64,000 nucleotides of DNA from assembly GCA_020851555.1 (NCBI GenBank), contig JADZCM010000017.1, positions 248,001-312,000 of the forward strand, read 5' to 3'. Below are positions 1 to 8,482 of this stretch, in pieces; position 1 is the first letter of the stretch; each line of letters starts with the position of its first letter. Position numbers and translations under genes: made by a program. Source of the stretch: Bryobacterales bacterium (GTDB lineage: Bacteria; Acidobacteriota; Terriglobia; Bryobacterales; Bryobacteraceae). The notes below the pieces were generated by a model. That model was given only the letters and a program-made list of their open reading frames with translations. It was not told the origin of the DNA and ran no database searches.

Positions 1-569
1 CTTACGTCGCCGTGGCAGCGGGCGCAGGTATCGCGAATCCGGCCGGGATGGACGGGAGAGGCGGGCTGCGACTTGGCCAGGATGGAGTGCTCTCCGTGAC
101 AGTCGGTGCAGAGCGGCGCATTGGGCACTCCCTCCATCAGCGCTTTTCCATGCACGCTCTCGCGGTACTGGCTTACCACCTCCGTGTGGCACATCCCGCA
201 GGTGTCGGGAACGGCTTGCCGGAACTGCTGCGATGCAGGACGGAGGGTCTCGTGGGCGCTGCCGTGGCAGACCCCGCAGTCGGGAGCGGCCGCGTTGCCG
301 TGCGCCCGGGCCTGGCCATGCACGCCCAGGGCGTCTTCTTTCGCCACCTGAGGATGGCACTGCGCGCACTCCGGCCTGGCGCTTCCCGCCGGATGCGGGA
401 ACTGCTCGTGCTTCGGGTGGCACGTGGCGCAGTCCACGGAAGCATGGGTGCTGCTTTTGAGGCTCTTGGCCTGGGCTTCATGGCAGGCCGCGCACTCGGC
501 GGCCGTTTGGCCCGTGGCGGCAAGCACCGAGGCGAGCGCCAGTGCGGCCAGCCGCGGTATGTAGGACAT
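1..569 (-). CDS. Multiheme cytochrome c (cytochrome c3/NapC-like), C-terminus beyond window
   Basis: The reading frame opens at an ATG (567-569) and runs off the left edge, giving 189 codons without a stop. The product starts with a short signal peptide (hydrophobic residues 7-20) and then carries seven CXXCH haem-attachment motifs: CAACH (residues 26-30), CATCH, CAQCH, CGVCH, CGMCH, CTDCH and CARCH. A GAGGGG ribosome-binding site lies 7 bases before the start. Such proteins are periplasmic electron carriers in the cytochrome c3/NrfB/NapC style. The electron partner cannot be told because the gene is cut. The neighbouring receiver-like protein is read in the same direction 75 bases upstream. 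Confidence 0.88.
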   Translation of the reverse strand, partial: MSYIPRLAALALASVLAATGQTAAECAACHEAQAKSLKSSTHASVDCATCHPKHEQFPHPAGSARPECAQCHPQVAKEDALGVHGQARAHGNAAAPDCGVCHGSAHETLRPASQQFRQAVPDTCGMCHTEVVSQYRESVHGKALMEGVPNAPLCTDCHGEHSILAKSQPASPVHPGRIRDTCARCHGDV

Positions 570-644
570 CAATGCACCCCTCATTAGTCGTCTCGGCCCT
601 TCGGCCGCGGGCTGTCCAGCGGGAGCGGCAGCGCGAACAGAGAA

Positions 645-1043
645 CTAGCCCTCCGGGCCGCGGGATCTGGCTCCGGAGCTTGCCGCCGGCGTCGAGTCCG
701 CCACGTCCTGCCGCGCGGCCTTGTCGGCCTTCAATCGCGCGCCCATGATGGCCAGGAAAGCGGTGTCCAGCGGGTCGTCTTCGAAAACCACCGAAACAAT
801 ACCGGCCTCCCAGGCCCGGGCCAGAATCGCAGGCTCGTTCCTAGTGATCAGAACCACCCGCTCCGGGTTCGGCAGCTTTGAAGGCAACGCCTCCAGCGTC
901 CCGGTGTCCACCACGATCACCCCTTCCGTCCGGGTGTCGGGATGCTCCACAAGAAGGGGCCTCCACCGCGCGTCCCGAATGAGCAGGTCCCTCAAAGCGC
1001 CGGCATAGGCCCCGTCCGCGATCGCTATTTGGATGGTCTGCAC
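645..1043 (-). CDS. Atypical response-regulator receiver-like protein
   Basis: About 132 residues with the alternating beta/alpha pattern of a CheY-like receiver: strand 1 IQIAIAD, strand 3 GVIVVDT with an Asp at the usual phosphoacceptor place, strand 4 VVLITRN with a Thr, and strand 5 IVSVVFEDD. The conserved Lys of strand 5 is missing and the acidic pocket is reduced to one Asp, so it may not be phosphorylated in the usual way. I prefer the GTG start at 1043 because AGGAG lies 8 bases upstream; an ATG at 1085 in the same frame is an alternative. The tail after residue 110 is low-complexity. It sits divergently from the sigma-54 activator at 1304 and upstream of the cytochrome gene. Confidence 0.6.
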   Translation of the reverse strand: MQTIQIAIADGAYAGALRDLLIRDARWRPLLVEHPDTRTEGVIVVDTGTLEALPSKLPNPERVVLITRNEPAILARAWEAGIVSVVFEDDPLDTAFLAIMGARLKADKAARQDVADSTPAASSGARSRGPEG

Positions 1044-1303
1044 GCTCGAGACTCCTGCTTTGAAGACAGGATCTGCTGCAATCATGGGACCAAAGCTCCC
1101 GGCCGCGGCTCGGGCGCCCGTGATTCAGTTTTTCTGTTGATTCTAAAAGCGATAACGTCGTGGGCGCGGTCGCACTGTAGAGTATTTCGACTCGCCCGAC
1201 AAACGCGGGACAGCGGCAAGACTCAGCGGGGCGCCTCCTGCCCGCGCTGGGTGTTTTCACACACCCAAGTGGGACCGCTGCTATACTTTGAGTAGCGGGT
1301 TTC

Positions 1304-2650
1304 ATGTCGAAGATCTTCCCTGGATGGCAGCGCGGTGGAGTGCTGGAAGCTGTTTTCGATCAGTTGCCCGACGCCCTCCTGCTGTACGACAAAGACCTCG
1401 TGATTACGGGGGTCAACGCCGCGGCTGAAAAGATGTTCGGCATGGCGGCCGGCCAGTTGGTGGGCCGGCCGTGCAAGGACGTCTTGCAGTGTAAGGAATG
1501 TGAATCGGGGTGCGGCTTTTTGATCGGCGTGTCCGACCTGCCCTCGATCGTGAACTCCACCGTGCGGCTGCATGGCAACAACGGCCGGGGGCGGCTGGCG
1601 GTGATTCGCACGCGCCAGTTGTTCGACGAGACCGGGCAAATGACCGGCGCGCTCGCCACCATCAAGGAGATCACGGAAGAGGGCCCCGGGCAGCAGAGCG
1701 AGGTCATCGCTCAGAGCCAGAGCATGCGGGACGTGCTTCACTTCGTCCGCCGGGTGGCGGCGAGCGAGGCCACCACGATCCTGCTCGAGGGGGAGAACGG
1801 CACGGGTAAGGACCTGATCGCCAAGACTCTCCACTACCAGAGCCTGCGCCAGGCGGAACCCTTCATCGCCATCAACTGTGCCGCTATCCCGGAGACGCTG
1901 CTCGAAAGCGAGCTGTTCGGTTACGAGAAGGGAGCCTTCACCGACGCGCGGCAGCAGAAGCGCGGCATCTTCGAGTTGGCCGACAAAGGGACGCTGTTCC
2001 TGGACGAGATCGGAGAGATCCCTCTCATGCTCCAGGCCAAGCTCCTGCGCGTGCTGGAAGAGCAGAGCTTCCGGCGCCTGGGCGGCCTGAAAGATATACG
2101 CCTGGATCTCCGCGTCATCGCCGCGACCAATAAGAACCTGCGCGAGGCCGTGCAGGAAGGGGCCTTCCGGCAGGACCTCTACTTCCGGCTGAACGTCATC
2201 CATCTCACCATCCCGGCGCTCCGGGAAAGGCCTGAAGACATCATGCCGCTGGTGGAGTTCTTCGTCGCCCACTACAACAACAAGTTCAAGCGCCATATCG
2301 AGGGACTCACGCCCGAAGCCGAGCGGCTGTTGCGAGGCCACGATTGGCCGGGCAACGTGCGCGAACTCCGCAATGCGATCGAGCGCGCGATGATCCTGGA
2401 GGAAGGAACGCACATCGCCGCCTCCAGCCTGCCCCAGGCCATCAGCCGGCTGGGCGACCGGCAAACCGCAGCCGCGCCCGCCTTCCAGGCGCCCCTTCCC
2501 GACGAAGGGCTATCGCTCGAGGAGCACGAGCGCGCTCTGCTGCGCCGCGCCCTGGAGAAGACCAAGGGGAATCAGACCCAGGCCGCGCGTCTCCTCAAGA
2601 TCACGCGCGACACGCTGCGCTACACGATGAAGCAGTTCAACCTGCGGTAG
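1304..2650 (+). CDS. Sigma-54-dependent transcriptional activator with PAS sensor domain
   Basis: A 448-residue NtrC-family protein. Residues about 12-125 form a PAS domain with four cysteines (C57, C63, C66, C70), a pattern that could bind a metal or Fe-S cluster or act as a redox switch. Residues 135-375 are the AAA+ domain: Walker A GENGTGKD (163-170), the sigma-54 contact loop in its GAFTDA variant (210-215), and Walker B LFLDE (231-235). The C-terminus is a Fis-type helix-turn-helix (GNQTQAARLLKITRDTLR). There is no receiver domain, so the signal is probably sensed by the PAS domain itself. The multiheme cytochrome nearby makes a redox signal plausible, but that is inference. A TATACT hexamer lies about 20 bases upstream, with no good -35. 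Confidence 0.93.
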   Translation: MSKIFPGWQRGGVLEAVFDQLPDALLLYDKDLVITGVNAAAEKMFGMAAGQLVGRPCKDVLQCKECESGCGFLIGVSDLPSIVNSTVRLHGNNGRGRLAVIRTRQLFDETGQMTGALATIKEITEEGPGQQSEVIAQSQSMRDVLHFVRRVAASEATTILLEGENGTGKDLIAKTLHYQSLRQAEPFIAINCAAIPETLLESELFGYEKGAFTDARQQKRGIFELADKGTLFLDEIGEIPLMLQAKLLRVLEEQSFRRLGGLKDIRLDLRVIAATNKNLREAVQEGAFRQDLYFRLNVIHLTIPALRERPEDIMPLVEFFVAHYNNKFKRHIEGLTPEAERLLRGHDWPGNVRELRNAIERAMILEEGTHIAASSLPQAISRLGDRQTAAAPAFQAPLPDEGLSLEEHERALLRRALEKTKGNQTQAARLLKITRDTLRYTMKQFNLR

Positions 2651-2722
2651 AGCGGCGGCGATCCGGGAGGCGTTCGCTGGCAGGGGAGGCCGTGGGCAGG
2701 AGGGGAATTGTCCCGAAGGAGC

Positions 2723-2749
2723 GGGGGGACACGCCCACCGTGTCCCCCC
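2723..2749. terminator. 11-bp perfect stem-loop between convergent genes
   Basis: Bases 2723-2733 (GGGGGGACACG) are the exact reverse complement of 2739-2749, with a 5-base loop CCCAC. It lies between the 3' ends of the sigma-54 activator and the flp gene, so it could stop transcription from both sides. There is no T-tract, so a repeat (REP-like) element is also possible. Confidence 0.5.
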
Positions 2750-2763
2750 TCGAGGTCACAACC

Positions 2764-2940
2764 TTACGAAGCTGATGTGGCCGCCGTGGCCAACCGGCTG
2801 GAGGCGACGTTCCAGATTCCGCTCACGCTCCCGCCGGCTGCGATGAACAGCGCCGCGGATGCAAGAGCCACGAAAGCCAGGAGCAGCGTGTACTCGATCA
2901 GGTCCTGGCCTTGTTCGTCCTTCAGGAAATTCCAAATCAT
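2764..2940 (-). CDS. flp: Flp-type pilin (Flp/Fap family)
   Basis: A 58-residue protein. The N-terminus MIWNFLKDEQGQDLIEY is followed by a single hydrophobic helix (TLLLAFVALASAALFIAA) and a short Ala/Ser/Thr-rich tail. The G-Q-D-L-I-E-Y motif before the helix is the hallmark of Flp pilins: the prepilin peptidase TadV cleaves after the Gly, and Glu+5 and Tyr+6 are conserved. The size fits the family. GAGGAG lies 6 bases before the ATG. The TadE/TadG-like genes at 10243-12771 would belong to the same tight-adherence system, although the secretion ATPase and platform genes are not in the window. Confidence 0.88.
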   Translation of the reverse strand: MIWNFLKDEQGQDLIEYTLLLAFVALASAALFIAAGGSVSGIWNVASSRLATAATSAS

Positions 2941-3042
2941 AGTTCACTCCTCAGTGAAGTTCTGTGATCCTCGGTCCGATTGTTCTCTGGCCCTTGATGC
3001 CGGCGTCCGGCGGCCAAACGGCCTCTCTGGATCACTGGAGCA

Positions 3043-3071
3043 ATAGTAAGGTCGAATCGAAACTAAGTCAA
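3043..3071 (-). promoter_or_regulatory. Sigma-70-type promoter for flp
   Basis: On the minus strand TTGACT (3066-3071) and TACTAT (3043-3048) are separated by exactly 17 bases, in an unusually AT-rich stretch of this GC-rich genome. Transcription would begin about 95 bases before the flp start. A 12-bp palindrome GATAACGTTATC at 3128-3139, upstream of the -35, could be an operator. Confidence 0.55.
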
Positions 3072-3216
3072 TAGACCTACTTAAAGCCGAGTAACATAAC
3101 AAATAGTCAGTTTTGCTACTAACTAAAGATAACGTTATCCAGTTAACCATCGGCCCGGGACGGGCGGCGGCGGAACGCACCCCCGGCCCGGCTCCCCGGA
3201 GGCAGCAGCATGGACT

Positions 3217-3447
3217 GTGATGAAAGCATGGCTGATCCCGTGGCTGGCGCCGGCGGTGGGCGGAGGCGGCGCGCGCCCGCGCTACGACATGCGCGGCGGA
3301 TTCGTCGAAGTGCGGGGCAGCGGGAAGGCGTCTCCCTCGCTGCGAGCCACCGGCAAAACCTTCGGCGCGGGCGAGGCCGGTCTGGGCAGTTTTTTCGATC
3401 TCGGCAGGTTCCGCCGCGTGCGGATCGAGGGCCGGCCGGCCCGGTGA
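3217..3447 (+). CDS. Small hypothetical protein
   Basis: A 76-codon open frame starting ATGATGAAAGC, with a hydrophobic N-terminus (WLIPWLAPAV) and a Gly/Arg-rich remainder. No family is recognised. GGAGG lies upstream but is better spaced for an ATG in another frame at 3210. It may be a short exported protein or may not be coding at all. Apart from this, bases 2941-3462 hold only the flp promoter region. Confidence 0.25.
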   Translation: MMKAWLIPWLAPAVGGGGARPRYDMRGGFVEVRGSGKASPSLRATGKTFGAGEAGLGSFFDLGRFRRVRIEGRPAR

Positions 3448-3462
3448 CCTCCGGAGCGCGGC

Positions 3463-4323
3463 TCAGGCCGCCTGGGCGGTCTGGGATGCGGCCGGAAGGC
3501 GCTTGATCAGGTCCGCCAGTTCGTTGCGGTCGGCGGCTCCGATCGTGAAACAGTCGATGCAGTCTTGAGACAGCGCGAACCGCAGCGAGCTGTCCACCTT
3601 GTCGCGCAGGGCGCCTTCGCCCAGGATCTTCATCCCGATGACGCCCTTGCCGGCCGCTTTGAACTCACGCAGCACGGAAAGAATCGTCGCGGGATCGCCG
3701 TCCATGCGTTCCTGGGCCGGGTTGATCCGGGCCAGGACCACCCGGGCCCACGGCGTCTTCGCGGCCGTCTGTAGCGCTTCCAGAGAATGGCAGGACAATC
3801 CGTGCGTGCGCACGATGCCCTTCTGGCGGGCCTCGGCCAGCACCTCCATGGCCCCTTCCATCTCCTGCGGCCAGGACGGGCTGGTCACGGCGTGCAGCAG
3901 AAGGATGTCGAAGTATTCGCTTCCCGTTTCCTGGCGGAAGCGGTCCAGGTCGGCCTTCATGGCTACGGATGTCCGGGCGCGCGTCTTGGTCATGATGGTG
4001 ACCTTCTCGCGGGGAACGCTCTTCAGCGCTTCCTTAACGGACGGGTGCGTCTTGTAAGCGTCCGCCGTATCCCAGTAAATGATCCCCTGGTCCGTCCCGT
4101 ACTTGAGATAGTCCGCAAGCCCGTCCACACCCAGTTTCCTCTGGACGCTTCCTCCGACGGTCCCCGTCCCCATGGCAAGCCTGGATAGCCGCACCTTGTC
4201 CGGCCCCAGGTACACGATGTCGTTGGCCCTGAGCGTCTGAGCGCCGCGAACGGGGGCCCGGCTTCCCAGCGCAGCCGCCGCGGCAGCGCAGCCGGTAGCT
4301 CGAAAGAAGTTTCGTCTGTTCAT
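3463..4323 (-). CDS. Tat-exported aldo/keto reductase
   Basis: A 286-residue protein. The N-terminus MNRRNFFRATG followed by an Ala-rich stretch is a twin-arginine signal. The remainder is an aldo/keto reductase TIM barrel: the catalytic tetrad is visible as Asp and Tyr in WDTADAYKTHPS, Lys in TIMTKTRA and His in ILLLHAV. The usual substrate is an aldehyde or ketone reduced with NADPH; the actual substrate is unknown. In this lineage such Tat-linked reductases are commonly of the MocA-like or sugar-oxidoreductase type. The frame is open further upstream, but the Tat signal fixes the start at 4323. The tatA and tatC genes are at 35189-36868. Confidence 0.88.
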   Translation of the reverse strand: MNRRNFFRATGCAAAAAALGSRAPVRGAQTLRANDIVYLGPDKVRLSRLAMGTGTVGGSVQRKLGVDGLADYLKYGTDQGIIYWDTADAYKTHPSVKEALKSVPREKVTIMTKTRARTSVAMKADLDRFRQETGSEYFDILLLHAVTSPSWPQEMEGAMEVLAEARQKGIVRTHGLSCHSLEALQTAAKTPWARVVLARINPAQERMDGDPATILSVLREFKAAGKGVIGMKILGEGALRDKVDSSLRFALSQDCIDCFTIGAADRNELADLIKRLPAASQTAQAA

Positions 4324-4674
4324 GTTATCCTGATTTCCCTCCGGTCCATCCCAGTATACACGACAGGAGTAGGCCGACATTGCCGGCCGGTTTAACGACA
4401 TATCCGGATAATCAGCTCGACTAACCTGTTTGCCTTCTATGCTCCGAACGCTTGGAACAGCCCGGCGGCCGCGAGCCCTGGCGGGCGTCCGGAGTGTTAG
4501 CATACGCCTGGAGGCGTTCGGGCGGGAACGCCGGACGGGACCGGGCAGCGCTGCAAGCGGAGCTTCGCCGTGTTGCCGGCGGAGAGGGAGAGCCCCCTGT
4601 TTCGCGCCATGAGCGCGGCGGCCGGGCATGCGGCGGTGCGGCGCGAGGTCGGTTCCCGGCCGCCTCCGGAGCCT
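4324..4674. other. Intergenic region with no recognised gene
   Basis: These 351 bases separate the divergent aldo/keto reductase and acyl-CoA synthetase genes. On the minus strand a TATACT hexamer lies about 30 bases before the reductase start and may be its -10. Otherwise I see only spurious short open frames. Confidence 0.5.
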
Positions 4675-6341
4675 ATGTCGAATTGCACTCTTGAGCAGTA
4701 CCAAACCGGCTTTGCCGGCCGTCACCTTTTGCACGGCGTCCTGAGCCATTGGGCGGACCGCAAGCCTCACGACGCGGCGTTCGTCAACCACGACCGCGGC
4801 CGGAGCGTTGACTGGCGCACGCTCGACGCGGCCTCCACCGGGCTGGCCGTGCGTCTGCTGCGCCTGGGCTTCCGGAAAGGCGACTTCCTGGCGGCCTCGC
4901 TTCCCTTCCTGACCGGGCACATCCTGCTCGAATACGCGTGCTTCAAGATCGGGGTGATCCACACCCCGCTGGATCTGCGCCTGCGCCCCGCCGAGGTCCT
5001 GCGCTCGCTGAACCAGGTCGGGGCGCGGGGATTCGCGTTCCTGGGTCTGACCCCATCGGCCGATTTCCGGGAACTGGGCGTTGAGGCCAAGCGGCGCTGC
5101 GCCGCCCTCGAGCACCTGATCCAGTTCTCCCCGCCGCATGAAACAATCCAGGGCGCGCTGTCTTTCGAGCGGATGGCAGAGGGGTTCCCGGACCGTCCCT
5201 CGCCGGAGTACGAAAGGGCCGCAGCCTCCGTCGCTCCAGAGGATGCGGCGCAGGCCATCTTCACCACCGGTTCAACGGGGAGCCCCAAACCCGCGCTGCT
5301 CTCCCACCGCAACATCACGTCCCAGAACCTCTGCCTCGGTTCGGCGTTCGGCTTCGGCGGGGGACCCGCCTGCTGGTCAACCTCCCTCCATCCCACGTGG
5401 GCGGCCAGGCGGAAGCCCTGCTGACGACCCTGTTCTGCGGCGGAACGGCAATCGTGCTGGAAGTGTTTGACCCCGTGCGGTCGCTTCAGGCGATCCAGCA
5501 ACACCGGGTGAACATTATCGGCCAGATCCCGGCGATGTTCAACTACCAGTGGCGGACGGCCGGCTATGACAGCTACGACCTGAGCAGCCTCGAACTCGCC
5601 ATCTACGGCGGCCAGCAGGTTCCGCGGCAGTTCCTGGAGAAGCTCTCCGCGATGGCGCCGCGGATCGCGACCGGCCTGGGATTGACGGAGTCAGCGGGTT
5701 TCTGCACATACACGCCCCCGGGCGCGTCCGTGGAGGACTTGCTGTCAAGCCTCGGCCAGGACATGCCGCTCTACCCCATGAGCGTGCGCGGCGCGATGCG
5801 CCAGGACGGAATGGCCGGCGGGCAGTTGGCCGATGGCGAAATCGGACACGTGTGTTTCCAGGGGCCGCAGACCTTCCTCGGGTACGTTGGGGAACCTGAG
5901 GCGACGGCCCGCGCCGTCTCCCGGGACGGCGTTCTGTACACCGGCGACATGGGATTCCGCGACGCCGCCGGCCTGCATTTTGCGGGACGGGCCAAGTGGA
6001 TCATCAAGCCCGCCGGGCACCAGGTGTTTCCCGCCGACGTCGAGAACCACTTCTGCGGGCTGGAGAGCAAGGTGGCTGGCTGCGCCGTGGTGGGAGTGGA
6101 ACATCCACTGCTCACCGAGGCCATTCTGGCTTTCGTCGAGAAGAAGCCGGGGGTCGAGTTGACCTCCGCGGAACTGCGGAGCCACGCCAAAGGAATTGCG
6201 TCCTACATGCGTCCGCTGCACTACGTGATCCTCGAGCCGGGCGCCATGCCTCTCAACCGGGCAGCCAAGAGCGATTACCTGCGTCTGAGCGAGATGGCCC
6301 GCATCGAGGCAGGACGCCTGGGGTGGGCCGCCGGCGTGTAA
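4675..6341 (+). pseudogene. AMP-forming acyl-CoA synthetase, interrupted by a one-base frameshift
   Basis: The two parts of one ANL-superfamily enzyme lie in different frames. The first part (from ATG 4675, with GGAG upstream) contains the adenylation P-loop FTTGSTGSPKP. The second part (through 6341) contains GGQQVP, the GLGLTESAG region, the YTGDMG motif with its Asp, and the C-terminal NRAAKSDYL with the catalytic Lys. The break is at a run of five G at 5359-5363: adding one G would rejoin the frames and give the sensible sequence TRLLVNLPPSHVGGQAEALL. The joined protein would be about 555 residues, normal for the family. Either the gene is a recent pseudogene, or the run is mis-called, or a -1 slip restores it. 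It would activate a carboxylic acid with ATP and CoA. Confidence 0.8.
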
Positions 6342-6388
6342 ACCCTCCGCGCCGCCGCGCGTCAATCAGGAGTGGGGAGATAACCACG

Positions 6389-6949
6389 ATGCGATTGCAC
6401 AGATTGGTGACGGGACTTGCAGCCACGGTCCTGCTGGCTCAGACGCCGCCCGGCGCGGCGCGGTCCGCCCCGGAGCGGGCGCCAGGGATCGCGGCGGTAA
6501 AGGCCTATTTGAGATTGTCGGACCAGCAGGTGGAGCAGTTGATTCAATTGCGCAGGGAGGAGCAGCAGTTCGTGCAGCCCATCCGGGAGCAGATCAGGGC
6601 GAAGGCACAGGATCTGCGGACCTTAATGGAGTCCGGCAGTCCGGATCCTGCTTCGGTCGGGCGGCTGGTGCTGGCGCTGCGCGACTTGCGCAAGCAGGCG
6701 GCGGGCGCGGCCGCGACCTATCACGAGAAGGCGCTGGCCGTGCTCGACAGCGTACAAAAGGAGAAACTGGAAAATCTCCTGAAGGCGGCGGACCGGACTG
6801 CCGGGACAAGGCGGGCGGTCAACGGCGCCAGGCTGCTCAACCTGCTGCCGCCTCCCGGCCGGCCCCGGGCAGGCGCAGCGCCCCAGCCATATGCCGGCGG
6901 CGGCGCAGGGGTGGGGAGAGGCTCGGGCGGAGCGCCGGGACGCCTCTAG
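6389..6949 (+). CDS. Exported Spy/CpxP-like protein
   Basis: 186 residues. A signal peptide (residues 1-25) is followed by a helical region with the Spy/CpxP-type pattern YLRLSDQQVEQLIQLRREEQ and a second long helix (residues 70-130). The tail is Gly/Pro-rich. Proteins of this family are periplasmic, all-helical chaperones or metal-stress sensors that hold the LTxxQ motif; here it reads LSDQQ. The start ATG at 6389 follows AGGAG and GGGGAG. It lies 47 bases after the acyl-CoA synthetase and may be co-transcribed with it. The assignment is by pattern and size, not by catalytic residues. Confidence 0.65.
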   Translation: MRLHRLVTGLAATVLLAQTPPGAARSAPERAPGIAAVKAYLRLSDQQVEQLIQLRREEQQFVQPIREQIRAKAQDLRTLMESGSPDPASVGRLVLALRDLRKQAAGAAATYHEKALAVLDSVQKEKLENLLKAADRTAGTRRAVNGARLLNLLPPPGRPRAGAAPQPYAGGGAGVGRGSGGAPGRL

Positions 6950-7014
6950 CCGTACCCAAGAAATCAATGAGGCCCCGGGGATGGGGATCCTCGAGGCCTC
7001 ACTCAGAGGGGCTA

Positions 7015-7066
7015 GCGACGAGCTGGGACTCGTCGCCGGGATGCAAATAAGTCAATGACGACTTAT
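7015..7066. terminator. Paired hairpins between convergent genes
   Basis: Two perfect hairpins lie in the gap between the Spy-like gene and adk. The first has an 8-bp stem 7015-7022/7029-7036 with loop CTGGGA. The second has a 7-bp stem ATAAGTC 7047-7053/7060-7066, followed by TTTG. Another inverted repeat GAGGCC/GGCCTC (about 6970-6999) precedes them. Together they look like a bidirectional transcription stop. Confidence 0.55.
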
Positions 7067-7230
7067 ATTTGTCTCCCATTCTCGCATTTGTCGTTCCAAA
7101 TCGCTTCCGCTCCAAGCCCTGAAACATCAATGAAATGAGTCCAAACGCCTCCGCTCGGGGCTGCGCGATTTGCCCCGTTGCGGATCTTCCCCCACCCTTC
7201 CTGTCCGGGTAAGCCGGCCGGACGGGCGGC

Positions 7231-7878
7231 TTAGCCGTTGAGGCCGAGTATCCGGTTGATGTCTTCCTGGATCTCGGAAGGGCGCCTGTTCCCGTCGATC
7301 CGGTGAAATCGCGGGCCGGAGTAGAACTCGATCAGCGGCCCGGTGGCTTCGGCGTAGGCCTTCAGCCGGGCTCGGATCACGCTCTCCTGATCGTCTTCCC
7401 GCTGGATCAGGGCGGCGCCGTCCACGTCGCAGACGCCGTCCTTGAGCGGAGGCTGGCTCTGCAAGTTGTAGATGCGCCCGCAGACCGGACACTGTCTCCG
7501 TGCCGTCAGCCGCGCCACCAGCACGTCATCCGGGACTTCCAGGTAGATGACGCTGGGGGCCGGGCGCCCGAGTTCGCCGAGCAGGCGGTCGAGGAACTCG
7601 GCCTGGGGGATCGTTCGCGGATAGCCGTCAAGCAGGAAGCCGTCACGGCAATCCGGCTGTTTCAGGCGGCCGCGCACCATCTCATTGACGATGTCGTCGC
7701 CCACCAGCCCGCCTCCGGCCATAATCTCCTTGGCCGCGTTGCCTAAAGCCGTTCCGGCCTTCAGTTCGGCGCGGAAGATCTCGCCGGTGGAGATGGCCGG
7801 AATTCGCAAGATCTGAGTAATGACAGCCGCCTGGGTGCCCTTGCCGCAGCCCGGCGGCCCGAATAGTAGAAGAACCAT
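7231..7878 (-). CDS. adk: Adenylate kinase
   Basis: 215 residues catalysing ATP + AMP = 2 ADP. The Walker A loop GPPGCGKGTQ is at residues 8-17, the AMP-binding signature DGYPRT is present, and the lid domain carries a zinc-type CPVC ... C-x-D set, so the lid is probably metal-stabilised. The length is normal for a long-lid kinase. The ATG at 7878 has GGGAGAG 9 bases upstream; in-frame sequence before it is not part of the protein. The gene stands alone, not in the usual secY-adk ribosomal operon. Confidence 0.95.
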   Translation of the reverse strand: MVLLLFGPPGCGKGTQAAVITQILRIPAISTGEIFRAELKAGTALGNAAKEIMAGGGLVGDDIVNEMVRGRLKQPDCRDGFLLDGYPRTIPQAEFLDRLLGELGRPAPSVIYLEVPDDVLVARLTARRQCPVCGRIYNLQSQPPLKDGVCDVDGAALIQREDDQESVIRARLKAYAEATGPLIEFYSGPRFHRIDGNRRPSEIQEDINRILGLNG

Positions 7879-8010
7879 AGCAGTACGCTCTCCCTTGAAG
7901 GCTACCAAAGAAGCGTGGAGCGCTCCGGACTGGAGGCGGAAGCGCGGGCCCCTCACCATAAAGGCAGGCGCGTCCCGGACTTGCGGATTTCTGTATAGTG
8001 GGTTGTCAGC

Positions 8011-8463
8011 ATGGGCATTCGCGACGATATCGACGACTTCCTGAGGCAGACACGCCTGGCGGTGATCGGCGTCTCACGCAACGAGCGTGATTTCACCCGC
8101 GCCCTGTTCCGGGAGTTCGTCAAGCGCGGCTACGATGCCGTGCCGGTCAACCCGGCGAGCGAGGCCATCGAAGGCCGCCCCTGCTTCCACCGGGCGCAGG
8201 ACATCAGTCCGGCCGTGCAAGGCGCTCTGCTGCTCACCCCTCCCGCCCGGACCGAGGCCGTGGCAATGGACTGCGTGGCAGCGGGCATTCCCCGCATCTG
8301 GATGTACCGCGCGGTGGGCAAAGGCGCCGTCAGCAGCCGCGCGGTGGCCTTCTGCAAGTCCAGAGGAGTGCGCGTGATCCCCGGCTACTGCCCGTACATG
8401 TTCTGGGAGGACGCTCCTTTTTTCCACCGCCTGCACGGGTTCTTCGTGAAATTGTCGATTTAG
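8011..8463 (+). CDS. CoA-binding (Rossmann-fold) protein, YccU type
   Basis: A 150-residue protein made of one CoA-binding domain: the nucleotide-binding start LAVIGVSRNERDF, then VPVNPASEAIEG and the later VIPGYCPYMFWE. Stand-alone proteins of this type resemble the CoA-binding part of succinyl-CoA synthetase alpha. Their role is not settled; a ligand such as CoA or NAD is assumed. It is transcribed divergently from adk. Confidence 0.8.
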   Translation: MGIRDDIDDFLRQTRLAVIGVSRNERDFTRALFREFVKRGYDAVPVNPASEAIEGRPCFHRAQDISPAVQGALLLTPPARTEAVAMDCVAAGIPRIWMYRAVGKGAVSSRAVAFCKSRGVRVIPGYCPYMFWEDAPFFHRLHGFFVKLSI

Positions 8464-8482
8464 GGGCTCCGGCCGCCGCTCC

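Noticed and set aside
4324-5139. Upstream in-frame extension of the aldo/keto reductase gene
   Set aside because: The extension overlaps the acyl-CoA synthetase on the other strand and precedes a clear Tat signal at 4323, which must be the N-terminus.
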